From NCBI GenBank assembly GCA_043424675.1, contig JBHWPB010000159.1:1-14572 (forward strand): 14,572 nt of DNA, written 5' to 3'. How positions within the stretch are numbered: position 1 is the stretch's first letter; each line of letters opens with the position of its first letter. Below are positions 8,512 through 14,572 of the stretch, in pieces. A program made the translations under genes and the position numbers. This DNA comes from JBHWPB01 sp043424675. GTDB lineage: Bacteria; Bacillota; Bacilli; Lactobacillales; Carnobacteriaceae_A. The notes under the pieces are model-generated. The model ran no database searches. It was not told the origin of the DNA and worked only from the letters and a program-made list of their open reading frames with translations.

Positions 8512-8531
8512 TATAGGAATGTACCTCTATA
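8512..8531. promoter_or_regulatory. Dyad in XRE leader, possible autoregulatory operator
   Basis: A 20-bp imperfect palindrome with TATAG and CTATA outer arms around GAATGTACCT. It lies between the likely XRE transcription start (about 8542) and its ribosome site, a place where a repressor would block its own gene. Its sequence does not resemble the GTGC palindromes further right. Confidence 0.35.
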
Positions 8532-8548
8532 AAAATTAACGTATCTTA

Positions 8549-8576
8549 AATATAACAAAACGACTCTAAATTACAA
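8549..8576 (-). promoter_or_regulatory. Predicted promoter of the XRE gene
   Basis: On the minus strand, TTGTAA (8576-8571) is followed by a 16-bp spacer and TATATT (8554-8549; five of six -10 bases). Transcription would start near 8542, giving a leader of about 60 bases that contains the 8512-8531 dyad. A TATAAT at 8507-8502 is nearer the gene but would place the start inside the ribosome site, so it is less likely. Confidence 0.45.
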
Positions 8577-8584
8577 CTCTAAAT
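8563..8584. repeat. 9-bp direct repeat at the XRE -35 region
   Basis: ACTCTAAAT occurs perfectly at 8563-8571 and 8576-8584, a 13-bp period, straddling the predicted XRE -35 hexamer and lying just behind the rightward promoter candidate. It could be a two-site activator or repressor target, or chance in AT-rich DNA. Confidence 0.35.
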
Positions 8585-8604
8585 ATCTATGAAAAAGTTT
8601 CCCC

Positions 8605-8633
8605 TTTACTAGTGCGTCTGAAGCACGTATAAT
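8605..8633 (+). promoter_or_regulatory. Predicted exopolysaccharide operon promoter with palindrome in spacer
   Basis: TTTACT (8605-8610) matches four of six -35 bases, and after exactly 17 bp comes a perfect TATAAT (8628-8633). The first GTGC-N7-GCAC palindrome (8612-8626) fills the spacer almost completely, an arrangement typical of repressor operators. The start point would be near 8640, leaving a leader of roughly 520 bases before the first gene that carries the other four palindromes. Confidence 0.5.
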
Positions 8634-8657
8634 AAATGAAAGCCTTTACTTATGTTT

Positions 8658-8671
8658 CAATAATGTTATTG
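8658..8671. promoter_or_regulatory. Short perfect inverted repeat CAATAA/TTATTG
   Basis: CAATAATGTTATTG has perfect 6-base arms around TG. It lies about 20 bp after the predicted rightward transcription start. It could be a downstream operator, or chance given the AT content. Confidence 0.25.
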
Positions 8672-8877
8672 TAATCACGTCAGGCGGGAAAAGGTTGCCT
8701 AAGTATGCAAAAAGGAGGGAAAGAAAAACTTCAATCGATTAGTGCTTTATTCACACATGGTTATAGTATTGTTGGTATAAGACTCCCGGGAAAGGGCGAA
8801 AATAAAGCAGAGGTTTTATGAGAAAGATGAAGACTGTATATAAGAATAGTTCAAATAATTAGTGCGTTATTAACACG

Positions 8878-8919
8878 GTAGTGAGTGTATGATTCACTAC
8901 CAAAACTGTAGAATACAGT
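8878..8919 (+). other. Two consecutive hairpins after repeat copy 3
   Basis: Right after the third palindrome comes a 7-bp perfect stem, GTAGTGA (8878-8884) with TCACTAC (8894-8900) and a 9-base loop. Four bases later comes a 6-bp perfect stem, ACTGTA (8905-8910) with TACAGT (8914-8919) and a GAA loop. With the palindrome itself this makes three stems in 58 bases. No T-run follows, so it is not an obvious terminator. Confidence 0.45.
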
Positions 8920-9092
8920 AAGAAGGTCAATGCTCTGAAACAAATGACTATAACTAATTTGTGCGCTTTAAGCACCCTTAAAATAAGAACAGATAGTCAA
9001 ATGCCAAAAAAATAGTCTATCAGACAGTAAATTTTCTCAGAAAAAGGGAACTGTAGTCAATTTGTGCGTTGTGAGCACACCTGTTAACTGTA

Positions 9093-9114
9093 TATCTTGT
9101 CGAAAAGTAAGATA
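9093..9114 (+). other. Hairpin after repeat copy 5, in the operon leader
   Basis: TATCTT (9093-9098) pairs perfectly with AAGATA (9109-9114) around a 10-base loop, 14 bases after the fifth palindrome and about 30 bases before the DUF2334 ribosome site. It occupies the same relative place as the hairpin after copy 3 but has a different sequence. Confidence 0.35.
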
Positions 9115-9157
9115 GTCAAATTAAGGATGTGCAGGGAAATAAAATGGAGGTACTGCT

Positions 9158-10891
9158 ATGAATAAGAAAACCCTCGTTCTTTTTGTTTGTTTCATAGTTG
9201 CTTTATTGACAAACAATAAAGAATCGGTATATGCAATCGAAAGTGAGTTAACGAAAGTTGATCCAGACATTAGTACTCTTGTCGTCTTTACATCAGAAAG
9301 TGGCGAGATGGATGAACACCAACGCTTACTTGATCTTTCACTTGGACATTTCTCAGGAGAGGTCACCTATAAAAACAGCAAGGAGGTCAACCACACCGAT
9401 TTAGAAGGTAAGACGCATTTGGTATATCACGGAAAGGCAGAAGAAGAACTGCCGCCAAACGTTTCACGTGTGATCTCTTCTTTCGATGGCCCGACCTTAG
9501 CCATTGGACATAACGTCGAACAGCTGGGTGAAGACTATTCCTTCGTACAACTAGGAGGGGAGGCAGTAATCGAGCGTCTTGATTACGTCGGAGACGAGGA
9601 GAAGACGCGAGAGATAGAGCCCAATGTTGTTTTCGAAACAACAGTAGCTGACAACACTGACATTCTCGTCCAAGGAAGTGGAGAACAAGGTGACTTTCCA
9701 TTAATCATGCAGAACAATGAAAATTACTATTATGCTTCTGACAAGCTGTTACGTCCCTATTCGGTGTATTTCTCACAAGCACTTAACAGCTTTTATGGAA
9801 AAGAAACAATTGACCGCACTCCAGCTTATATTCGTTTAGAGGACGTCCACCCGTTGAGTGATCCTAGCCGTCTTATGACGGTCGCTCAAGAGTTAGCAGA
9901 GAGAGAAATCCCGTATATGATTGCGGTGATTCCCGTTTACACAAACTCTGAAACAGGAAAAGACTATCACTTTGAAGATAGTCCTGAGGTGTTAGAAGCC
10001 TTACGTTTCATGCAAGACAATGGAGGAAGCGTGGTTTTACATGGCTATTCTCACCAATATAGAGACAGTGAAACAGGGGAAGGGTTTGAGTTCTGGGATG
10101 TTGAAAATCAAAGGCCAATCTATCAGGGGCCTGAAGAAGACGTCACAATCTTGACAGAGGGAGATTTCCAAACTGAAGAAGAATACAACGCATACATGGA
10201 AGAAAACAAAGAATTTGAGCGTCAGTATATCGAAGACCGCTTGACGAGAGGAGTGCAAGAATTAACGAACTACGGCATTCATCCGCTTGCTTTTGAAGCT
10301 CCTCACTATACGATGTCACAGCACGGGTACGAAGTGGTCTCCAGCATATTTTCTACTTATGTCGGACAAATTCAATTGAGTGACGAGAGATGGGAGATTA
10401 TGAATACCACTCCTTATCCGTCTGAGCCTACAGTCCTTAACGATATGCAATTGTTGCCGGAAACGGTCGGTTTCATGGACACGACAGTCGATGATCCCTT
10501 ACAAGATATGGTAGATTCAGCAGAACTTTACCAAGTGACAGACGGAGGAATACTCGGTGCTTTCTATCACCCTTACCTTGGAGTGGAAGGACTGCGTGAT
10601 GTCTTAAATGAAATGGAAAAGGTTGAGAACCTGGAATGGATTGATCTGAAAGAGCTCGATAATCAAGTGGCCGTCGACAATGTCATGATCAGCAGTCAAC
10701 ATGGAGAAGTACAAGCTGAAGTAGACCGCTTGGGATTGTTAACAGCTTCAGTCGATTTCCCAATTTACCATATCGCGCAAATAACCATCAGAATCACATG
10801 GATTATTGCCGTTATTGCTATTGCAGCTGTCCTTATATTCCTCGGCTTCATCTTCTACCAACGTACGAGACGGAGACAACGTCACTCTTAG
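9158..10891 (+). CDS. Membrane-anchored DUF2334 polysaccharide deacetylase-like protein
   Basis: The 577-residue protein belongs to the DUF2334 (YdaL/PssB-like) branch of polysaccharide deacetylases, which act outside the cell on exopolysaccharide. It has an N-terminal signal segment (residues 5-18, with a likely cleavage near YA-IE at 25-27), an N-terminal region of unclear fold (about 30-215), and a deacetylase-like core (about 220-500). The core has the metal-site motifs RLEDVHP (226-232, D229), HGYSH (295-299, H295 and H299), EAPHY (380-384) and FYHPY (469-473). A single C-terminal membrane helix (about 545-567) and a basic tail RTRRRQRHS would anchor it with the catalytic part outside. 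GGAGG sits 7 bases before the ATG. It is the first gene of the operon and is followed 29 bp later by the GT2 synthase, the same neighbour order as ydaL-ydaM. Enzyme activity is inferred; it has not been shown for every DUF2334 member. Confidence 0.85.
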   Translation: MNKKTLVLFVCFIVALLTNNKESVYAIESELTKVDPDISTLVVFTSESGEMDEHQRLLDLSLGHFSGEVTYKNSKEVNHTDLEGKTHLVYHGKAEEELPPNVSRVISSFDGPTLAIGHNVEQLGEDYSFVQLGGEAVIERLDYVGDEEKTREIEPNVVFETTVADNTDILVQGSGEQGDFPLIMQNNENYYYASDKLLRPYSVYFSQALNSFYGKETIDRTPAYIRLEDVHPLSDPSRLMTVAQELAEREIPYMIAVIPVYTNSETGKDYHFEDSPEVLEALRFMQDNGGSVVLHGYSHQYRDSETGEGFEFWDVENQRPIYQGPEEDVTILTEGDFQTEEEYNAYMEENKEFERQYIEDRLTRGVQELTNYGIHPLAFEAPHYTMSQHGYEVVSSIFSTYVGQIQLSDERWEIMNTTPYPSEPTVLNDMQLLPETVGFMDTTVDDPLQDMVDSAELYQVTDGGILGAFYHPYLGVEGLRDVLNEMEKVENLEWIDLKELDNQVAVDNVMISSQHGEVQAEVDRLGLLTASVDFPIYHIAQITIRITWIIAVIAIAAVLIFLGFIFYQRTRRRQRHS

Positions 10892-10920
10892 GACAGTAAG
10901 ATAAGAAAGGGTTGTACATT

Positions 10921-12204
10921 ATGGCTAACTTTTTATTATATGTCGCTTTATTTCTCCTCTGGTTTATGTTGTTCTACCATGCTTTCTTGATGATCGGCGG
11001 TTATTTAGAAAATTTGAAAGTGGAGAAAGATTTAAAAAACTTTTCAGAGAATCCCGGTGAATTACCGACAGTCAGCATTTTGATCCCGGCCCATAACGAA
11101 GAAGTTGTGATTGAAAAGAGTCTGCAGGCGATGATCAATCTAAATTATCCCAAAGATAAACTAGAAGTGATTCCTATCAATGATAATTCCAGTGATAGAA
11201 CTGGAAATATCGTAGATGCTTACGCAGAACGTTATCCTTTCATCAACCCTCTCCATACTAAGCCTTCTGAAGGAGGCAGGGGGAAGTCGGGCGCTTTGAA
11301 CAGAGGGTTGAGACACTCTAAAGGTGAAGTTATTGTCGTTTACGACGCGGATAACACGCCAGAGCCTGAAGCCGTTTATCGCTTAGTGATCGGATTAAAT
11401 AATGATAAGGAAGCGGCCGCTGTTGTTGGGAAGTTTCGAGTCGTGAACGCAGCTAAAAACTTATTGACGAGCTTTATCAATATCGAAACTTTGACCTTCC
11501 AATGGCTTGCTCAGGCAGGCCGCTGGCACTGGTTTAACATGACAACAATTCCAGGAACTAACTTTGCGATACGACGCTCTGTCTTAGAGGAGTTAGGTGG
11601 TTGGGACGAGAAAGCGGTCTCTGAAGATACCGAACTCAGCTTCCGTGTCTATAATGCAGGACATCGTATCCGTCTCTTCCCAGCAGCCATCACTTGGGAG
11701 CAAGAACCGGAGACACTCAAAGTGTGGTGGAACCAACGGATGAGATGGGCACAAGGAAATATCTACGTTATTTTCAAATTCTTATCCCAGTTAAAGAATT
11801 TGAACCGCCCAGTCAAATTAGACCTGTTCTATTACTTGTTCACTTACGTCTTCTTCTTCGGTGGGATAGTCATCTCCCATACGATTTTTGTCGTCAACTT
11901 GTTCGTCGACTTAGAGTTAACGATCGGAAATGTATCGCTTGTTTTGCTTGTCACCGGTTTCTTATTATTCGTCCTGGAGCTCTGTCTGTCCTTGAGTATG
12001 GAAGACGGACAGTTGACCGCACGTAATGTGGCGAACGTTGTCGTCATGTATTTTGTTTATTCTCAAATGTGGGTCGTATTGGTCATGGTTGCGCTCTTCA
12101 AAGAAGCGAAGCGAGCGCTGCTGGGACAGGAAGTGAAATGGTACAAAACGGAACGCTTTAATCAACAACAAATCAGCCGGGAGAAAAGCAATGTTAGGAG
12201 ATGA
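10921..12204 (+). CDS. Membrane GT2 polysaccharide synthase (YdaM/PssC-like)
   Basis: A processive family-2 glycosyltransferase that builds a polysaccharide from a UDP-sugar and probably moves it across the membrane. The 427-residue protein has an N-terminal membrane helix (about 3-25), a cytoplasmic GT-A domain (about 48-280) with SILIPAHNEE (52-61), DAD (142-144), SED (234-236) and QRMRW (272-276, the QxxRW acceptor motif), and then about four membrane helices between 300 and 395. This is the pattern of cellulose, hyaluronan and PgaC-like synthases. No PilZ domain is present. ATG 10921 is preferred, with AGAAAGG 10 bases upstream; a TTG at 10912 lies too close to that site. The gene ends 5 bp before the epimerase start, so translation is probably coupled. 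The likely donor, given the neighbouring epimerase, is UDP-ManNAc or UDP-GlcNAc; this is inference. Confidence 0.88.
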   Translation: MANFLLYVALFLLWFMLFYHAFLMIGGYLENLKVEKDLKNFSENPGELPTVSILIPAHNEEVVIEKSLQAMINLNYPKDKLEVIPINDNSSDRTGNIVDAYAERYPFINPLHTKPSEGGRGKSGALNRGLRHSKGEVIVVYDADNTPEPEAVYRLVIGLNNDKEAAAVVGKFRVVNAAKNLLTSFINIETLTFQWLAQAGRWHWFNMTTIPGTNFAIRRSVLEELGGWDEKAVSEDTELSFRVYNAGHRIRLFPAAITWEQEPETLKVWWNQRMRWAQGNIYVIFKFLSQLKNLNRPVKLDLFYYLFTYVFFFGGIVISHTIFVVNLFVDLELTIGNVSLVLLVTGFLLFVLELCLSLSMEDGQLTARNVANVVVMYFVYSQMWVVLVMVALFKEAKRALLGQEVKWYKTERFNQQQISREKSNVRR

Positions 12205-12209
12205 GTGGT

Positions 12210-13343
12210 ATGTTAAAAACAATGACAATATTTGGAACAAGACCTGAAGGCATCAAAATGATCCCTGTGGTCCAAGCTTTAGAGGCAGCAGAAGACATCG
12301 ACAATATTGTGGTCAACACGGCGCAGCACAGAGAAATGCTCGATCAAGTCTTGGATCTTTTTGAGCTCGTTCCTGATTATGATTTAGATATTATGCAGGA
12401 AGATCAGACCTTGGAAGAGCTGACCGGCAAATTACTTACATTGCTCTCTGCTGTTATCAAAAATGAAAAACCAGATCTCGTTCTCGTCCACGGTGATACG
12501 ACGACAACTTTTGTCGAAGCATACAGTGCCTTCTTAAACCAAGTGCCGGTGGCTCATGTGGAAGCTGGGCTTAGAACCAATAATATCTATTCGCCATTCC
12601 CTGAGGAAATCAATCGACAAATGGTGAGCAGAATGGCAACTTACCATTTTGCGCCAACCGACGTAAATAAAGAGAATTTATTAAATGAAAATGTCGAAGA
12701 AGATAAGATTGCTGTCGTCGGCAATACAGTTATCGATACTTTACTGCAGATCAGTGAGTTCGATAATCAATTCCCTGAAGAGCTGGATTCTATTTTTAAT
12801 AATGGGAAAAGAACGATTTTATTAACCTCTCATCGAAGAGAAAACTTGGAGGAAATGACATCCGTTTTTCGTGCGCTGAATCGCATCGTTATAGTGAACG
12901 ATGATGTTCAAGTCGTTTTCCCGATGCACAAAAACCCAAAAGTACGAGAAAAAGCTTGGCGAGAACTCGGCGACAACGATAATATTCATCTGATTGAACC
13001 TTTAGAATATGAGCTGTTCGTACAAGCGATGGATAAGTCCTACCTGGTGATTACTGATTCTGGGGGCATTCAAGAAGAAGCCCCTGGTCTGGGTAAACCT
13101 GTTTTGGTTACGCGAGACACAACAGAACGTCCAGAGGGGGTTGAGGCTGGAACATTGAAGCTTGTGGGAACTTCTGAGGATCTCATCGTTAAAGAAACAC
13201 TCCGTCTACTCATTGACACCGACGAGTATGATAGAATGAAACAAATCAGAAACCCATTTGGCCAAGGGGATACTTCCGATCAGATTGTTGATTTTATCAA
13301 AGAGACCTTCTCACTCGACTTAACTTTTTCAAACAAGCGGTAA
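12210..13343 (+). CDS. wecB/mnaA: UDP-N-acetylglucosamine 2-epimerase (non-hydrolysing)
   Basis: This cytosolic enzyme interconverts UDP-GlcNAc and UDP-ManNAc, the activated sugar for ManNAc-containing polymers. The 377-residue protein starts with IFGTRPEGIKM (residues 7-17), carries HGDTTTTF (94-101, D96), HVEAGLRT (116-123, E118), PEEINRQM (131-138, E132), TSHRREN (206-212, H208) and the nucleotide-binding block TDSGGIQEEAPGLGKP (282-297). D96, E118, E132 and H208 correspond to the catalytic residues known in E. coli WecB. The usual GTRPEAIK motif reads GTRPEGIK here, a mild change. I chose ATG 12210 because AGGAG (12196-12200) is 9 bases upstream; an ATG at 12201 abuts that site. The gene sits between the synthase and the hydrolase, which ties its product to this polymer rather than only to teichoic acid linkage units. 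Confidence 0.92.
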   Translation: MLKTMTIFGTRPEGIKMIPVVQALEAAEDIDNIVVNTAQHREMLDQVLDLFELVPDYDLDIMQEDQTLEELTGKLLTLLSAVIKNEKPDLVLVHGDTTTTFVEAYSAFLNQVPVAHVEAGLRTNNIYSPFPEEINRQMVSRMATYHFAPTDVNKENLLNENVEEDKIAVVGNTVIDTLLQISEFDNQFPEELDSIFNNGKRTILLTSHRRENLEEMTSVFRALNRIVIVNDDVQVVFPMHKNPKVREKAWRELGDNDNIHLIEPLEYELFVQAMDKSYLVITDSGGIQEEAPGLGKPVLVTRDTTERPEGVEAGTLKLVGTSEDLIVKETLRLLIDTDEYDRMKQIRNPFGQGDTSDQIVDFIKETFSLDLTFSNKR

Positions 13344-13355
13344 GGAGAAGAAAAA

Positions 13356-14471
13356 GTGAAATACCTCATAGCAATCGTAGTCATTTTATTACTTGTCATT
13401 GGAATAACAACGTATGAAAGTCCCGGTGAGCAACAAGCTCCTAGAACAGATGTAACTTTGAGAGAGGACGAGGAGATTACTGAGGAGTTCATTCATCGCT
13501 GGCTGACTAATGATAACGGAACTACTGCTACCTATATCTATAACACGGGCAGAGTCGATGAAGATCTCGTTCAAGGGAGAGAGACATTAGCTGAAACAAT
13601 TGGTCTTTGGATGATTCATTCTATAAGAGAAGACGATCAAGAATTGTTCAATGAAACGTTCGAAGAGTTTGAAAAGCTTTTTTTAGAAGAGGATGGCTTT
13701 GTCAATTGGAAACTGAATGAAGAGGGTGAAAGCGAGGTTGTAACCAACGCTTTGATTGATGATATTCGAATTATGGACGGTCTGCTTCAAGCCTATGATA
13801 AATGGGAGGATGAGCGTTACTTAGAAGCCGCTACTGATATCAGCGAGTACTTGACAGAATATAATATCAATAATGGCATCTATGTCGATTTTTACGACCG
13901 AAAGTATAATGTAAAAAGCAAGAACCTAACCTTACCTTACATCTACATTCGCGCCATGGATAATATCGTGGACCATGGTCTGCTAGATGCAGAAACTGTA
14001 GAGAATACAGCCAATGTTTTGATCGAAGCGCCCATAGACAATGGCTTCTATCCGTTGAGTTACAATGTTGAAGAAGATATTTATTATTTTGATGACGATA
14101 TCAATATGATTAATCAAGCTTTTATCGCTTATCATTCTTCTCAGTCAGGAGAACGGTCAGAAGAGCTTTTGACCTTTATCAAAGAAGAAATGGCGAATCG
14201 CGGCCTCGTCTATGGGATGTATAACCGTGAGACAAAAGAACCAGCAGCCAAGTATGAATCACCGGCTGTGTACGGTTATCTTATCCTGTATGCCTTAGAA
14301 ATAGGGGAAGAGGATTTGGCTCAAGCGCTCTACGAACGGGTCAAGACGGAGCAAGTGCAAGATTCTGACAGTGAATATTATGGCGGCTACGCCATTACCA
14401 GTGGCAACACTCACATTTTTGATAACCTTGTTCCGATGATGGCTGAACAACGAATTCAAAATAGTCAATAG
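13356..14471 (+). CDS. Anchored GH8-like glycoside hydrolase (YdaJ/PssZ-type)
   Basis: The 371-residue protein has one N-terminal membrane or signal helix (residues 3-19) and then an all-helical domain resembling glycoside hydrolase family 8 (six-hairpin fold). Two GH8-like blocks can be seen: LAETIGLWM (78-86), matching the SEGQGYGM-type block with E80 as likely proton donor, and VTNALIDDIRIMDGLLQAY (129-147), matching the TDADLDIAYALL block with D135/D136 as the acidic partner. A substrate-groove-like stretch rich in Tyr and Asp follows (about 230-250). Related proteins in Bacillus (YdaJ) and Listeria (PssZ) go with exopolysaccharide loci, and PssZ cuts the polymer. Start is GTG, with AAGGAG 8 bases upstream and only 12 bp after wecB. 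It is the last gene before a strong terminator. The family call is from motif resemblance and is moderately certain. Confidence 0.72.
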   Translation: MKYLIAIVVILLLVIGITTYESPGEQQAPRTDVTLREDEEITEEFIHRWLTNDNGTTATYIYNTGRVDEDLVQGRETLAETIGLWMIHSIREDDQELFNETFEEFEKLFLEEDGFVNWKLNEEGESEVVTNALIDDIRIMDGLLQAYDKWEDERYLEAATDISEYLTEYNINNGIYVDFYDRKYNVKSKNLTLPYIYIRAMDNIVDHGLLDAETVENTANVLIEAPIDNGFYPLSYNVEEDIYYFDDDINMINQAFIAYHSSQSGERSEELLTFIKEEMANRGLVYGMYNRETKEPAAKYESPAVYGYLILYALEIGEEDLAQALYERVKTEQVQDSDSEYYGGYAITSGNTHIFDNLVPMMAEQRIQNSQ

Positions 14472-14485
14472 AAATGTCTTCAAAA

Positions 14486-14527
14486 AAATAAAGGTTTCGT
14501 ATAGAGAATTATACGAAATCTTTATTT
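14486..14527 (+). terminator. Rho-independent terminator of the exopolysaccharide operon
   Basis: An 18-bp stem with one G-T pair (left arm 14486-14503, right arm 14510-14527) and the loop GAGAAT, starting 15 bp after the hydrolase stop. The stem ends in A-rich and T-rich arms, so it may work in both directions. The last 45 bp of the window (14528-14572) show nothing further. Confidence 0.85.
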
Positions 14528-14572
14528 ATGCATAAATGTCAGTACCATTAGCGTTGGTCAGACAAGATACAC

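Larger units (their letters stand above)
8612..9078 (+). repeat. Five-copy degenerate palindromic repeat array
   Basis: Five 15-bp imperfect palindromes occur at 8612-8626 (GTGCGTCTGAAGCAC), 8742-8756 (GTGCTTTATTCACAC), 8862-8876 (GTGCGTTATTAACAC), 8961-8975 (GTGCGCTTTAAGCAC) and 9064-9078 (GTGCGTTGTGAGCAC). Start-to-start distances are 130, 120, 99 and 103 bp. The 5' flank is also partly kept: most copies are preceded by a run like TCAAnTAATT[A/T] or TAGTCAATTT. Between copies the sequence differs, but four of the five units carry another short hairpin soon after the core. The array fills the region between the XRE gene and the DUF2334 gene, which otherwise has no ORF. It could be a set of operators or a tandem structured RNA leader; the sequence alone does not decide. 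Confidence 0.7.

Noticed and set aside
8672..8830. Known c-di-GMP-I, c-di-AMP (ydaO) or other riboswitch
   Set aside because: G-rich pieces such as GGCGGGAAAAGG and CCCGGGAAAGGGCG suggested it, but the conserved core sequences I remember for those classes are not present.
8612..9078. CRISPR array
   Set aside because: The repeats are only about 15 bp and differ at many positions, the spacing varies from 99 to 130 bp, and no cas gene is present.
8612..9087. Short GTG-started frames inside the palindromes as leader peptides
   Set aside because: Each copy opens with GTG and ends in TAA after a few codons, but none has a ribosome site at a workable distance and the encoded peptides are not alike.
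11694..12026. 110-codon plus-strand frame inside the GT2 gene
   Set aside because: It is an out-of-frame shadow of the membrane helices of the synthase, with no family motif.

Overview
The window looks like the chromosome of a low-GC Gram-positive bacterium of the class Bacilli. The evidence is AT-rich intergenic DNA, strong AGGAGG-type ribosome binding sites, several TTG/GTG starts, and the protein types. The ClpB N-terminus resembles the lactic-acid-bacterial type, and the DUF2334/GT2 pair resembles Bacillus ydaLM and Listeria pssBC. A Lactobacillales or Carnobacteriaceae-like, perhaps salt-tolerant, host (the proteins are rich in Asp/Glu) is an inference, not something the sequence proves.

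Layout. (1) 68-4829: a tight four-gene operon for a 2-oxo-acid/acetoin dehydrogenase complex in the order E3 (lpd), E1 alpha (acoA), E1 beta (acoB), E2 (acoC), closed by a strong terminator at 4855-4884. (2) 4918-7521: the ClpB disaggregase gene, whole except for one in-frame TAG at 6835-6837 where the family has a conserved Glu codon; it ends in a 12-bp-stem terminator. (3) 7564-8531: an AT-rich accessory stretch with a strong sigma-A-like promoter but no sizeable ORF behind it, then a 47-codon basic ORF that overlaps tail-to-tail with a leftward XRE-family regulator gene. (4) 8532-9157: a roughly 630-bp divergent control region. It holds back-to-back promoter candidates and five degenerate copies of a 15-bp palindrome (GTGC-N7-GCAC type) spaced 99-130 bp apart; the first copy sits inside the spacer of the rightward promoter candidate. 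(5) 9158-14471: a four-gene exopolysaccharide operon encoding a membrane-anchored DUF2334 deacetylase-like protein, a membrane GT2 synthase, a UDP-GlcNAc 2-epimerase and an anchored GH8-like hydrolase, ended by an 18-bp-stem terminator.

How the parts work together. The first operon would oxidise acetoin or a related 2-oxo substrate to acyl-CoA and NADH. The last operon fits synthesis and trimming of a secreted amino-sugar polymer: the epimerase makes UDP-ManNAc, the synthase polymerises and exports it, the deacetylase-like protein modifies it outside the cell, and the hydrolase cuts it. This resembles the Listeria Pss polymer, which contains ManNAc, but the BcsB-like and GGDEF (c-di-GMP receptor) genes of the Listeria and Bacillus loci are missing here. 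The repeat-rich leader and the adjacent XRE gene may provide a different kind of control. The leader array and the nonsense codon in clpB are the two features most worth checking.
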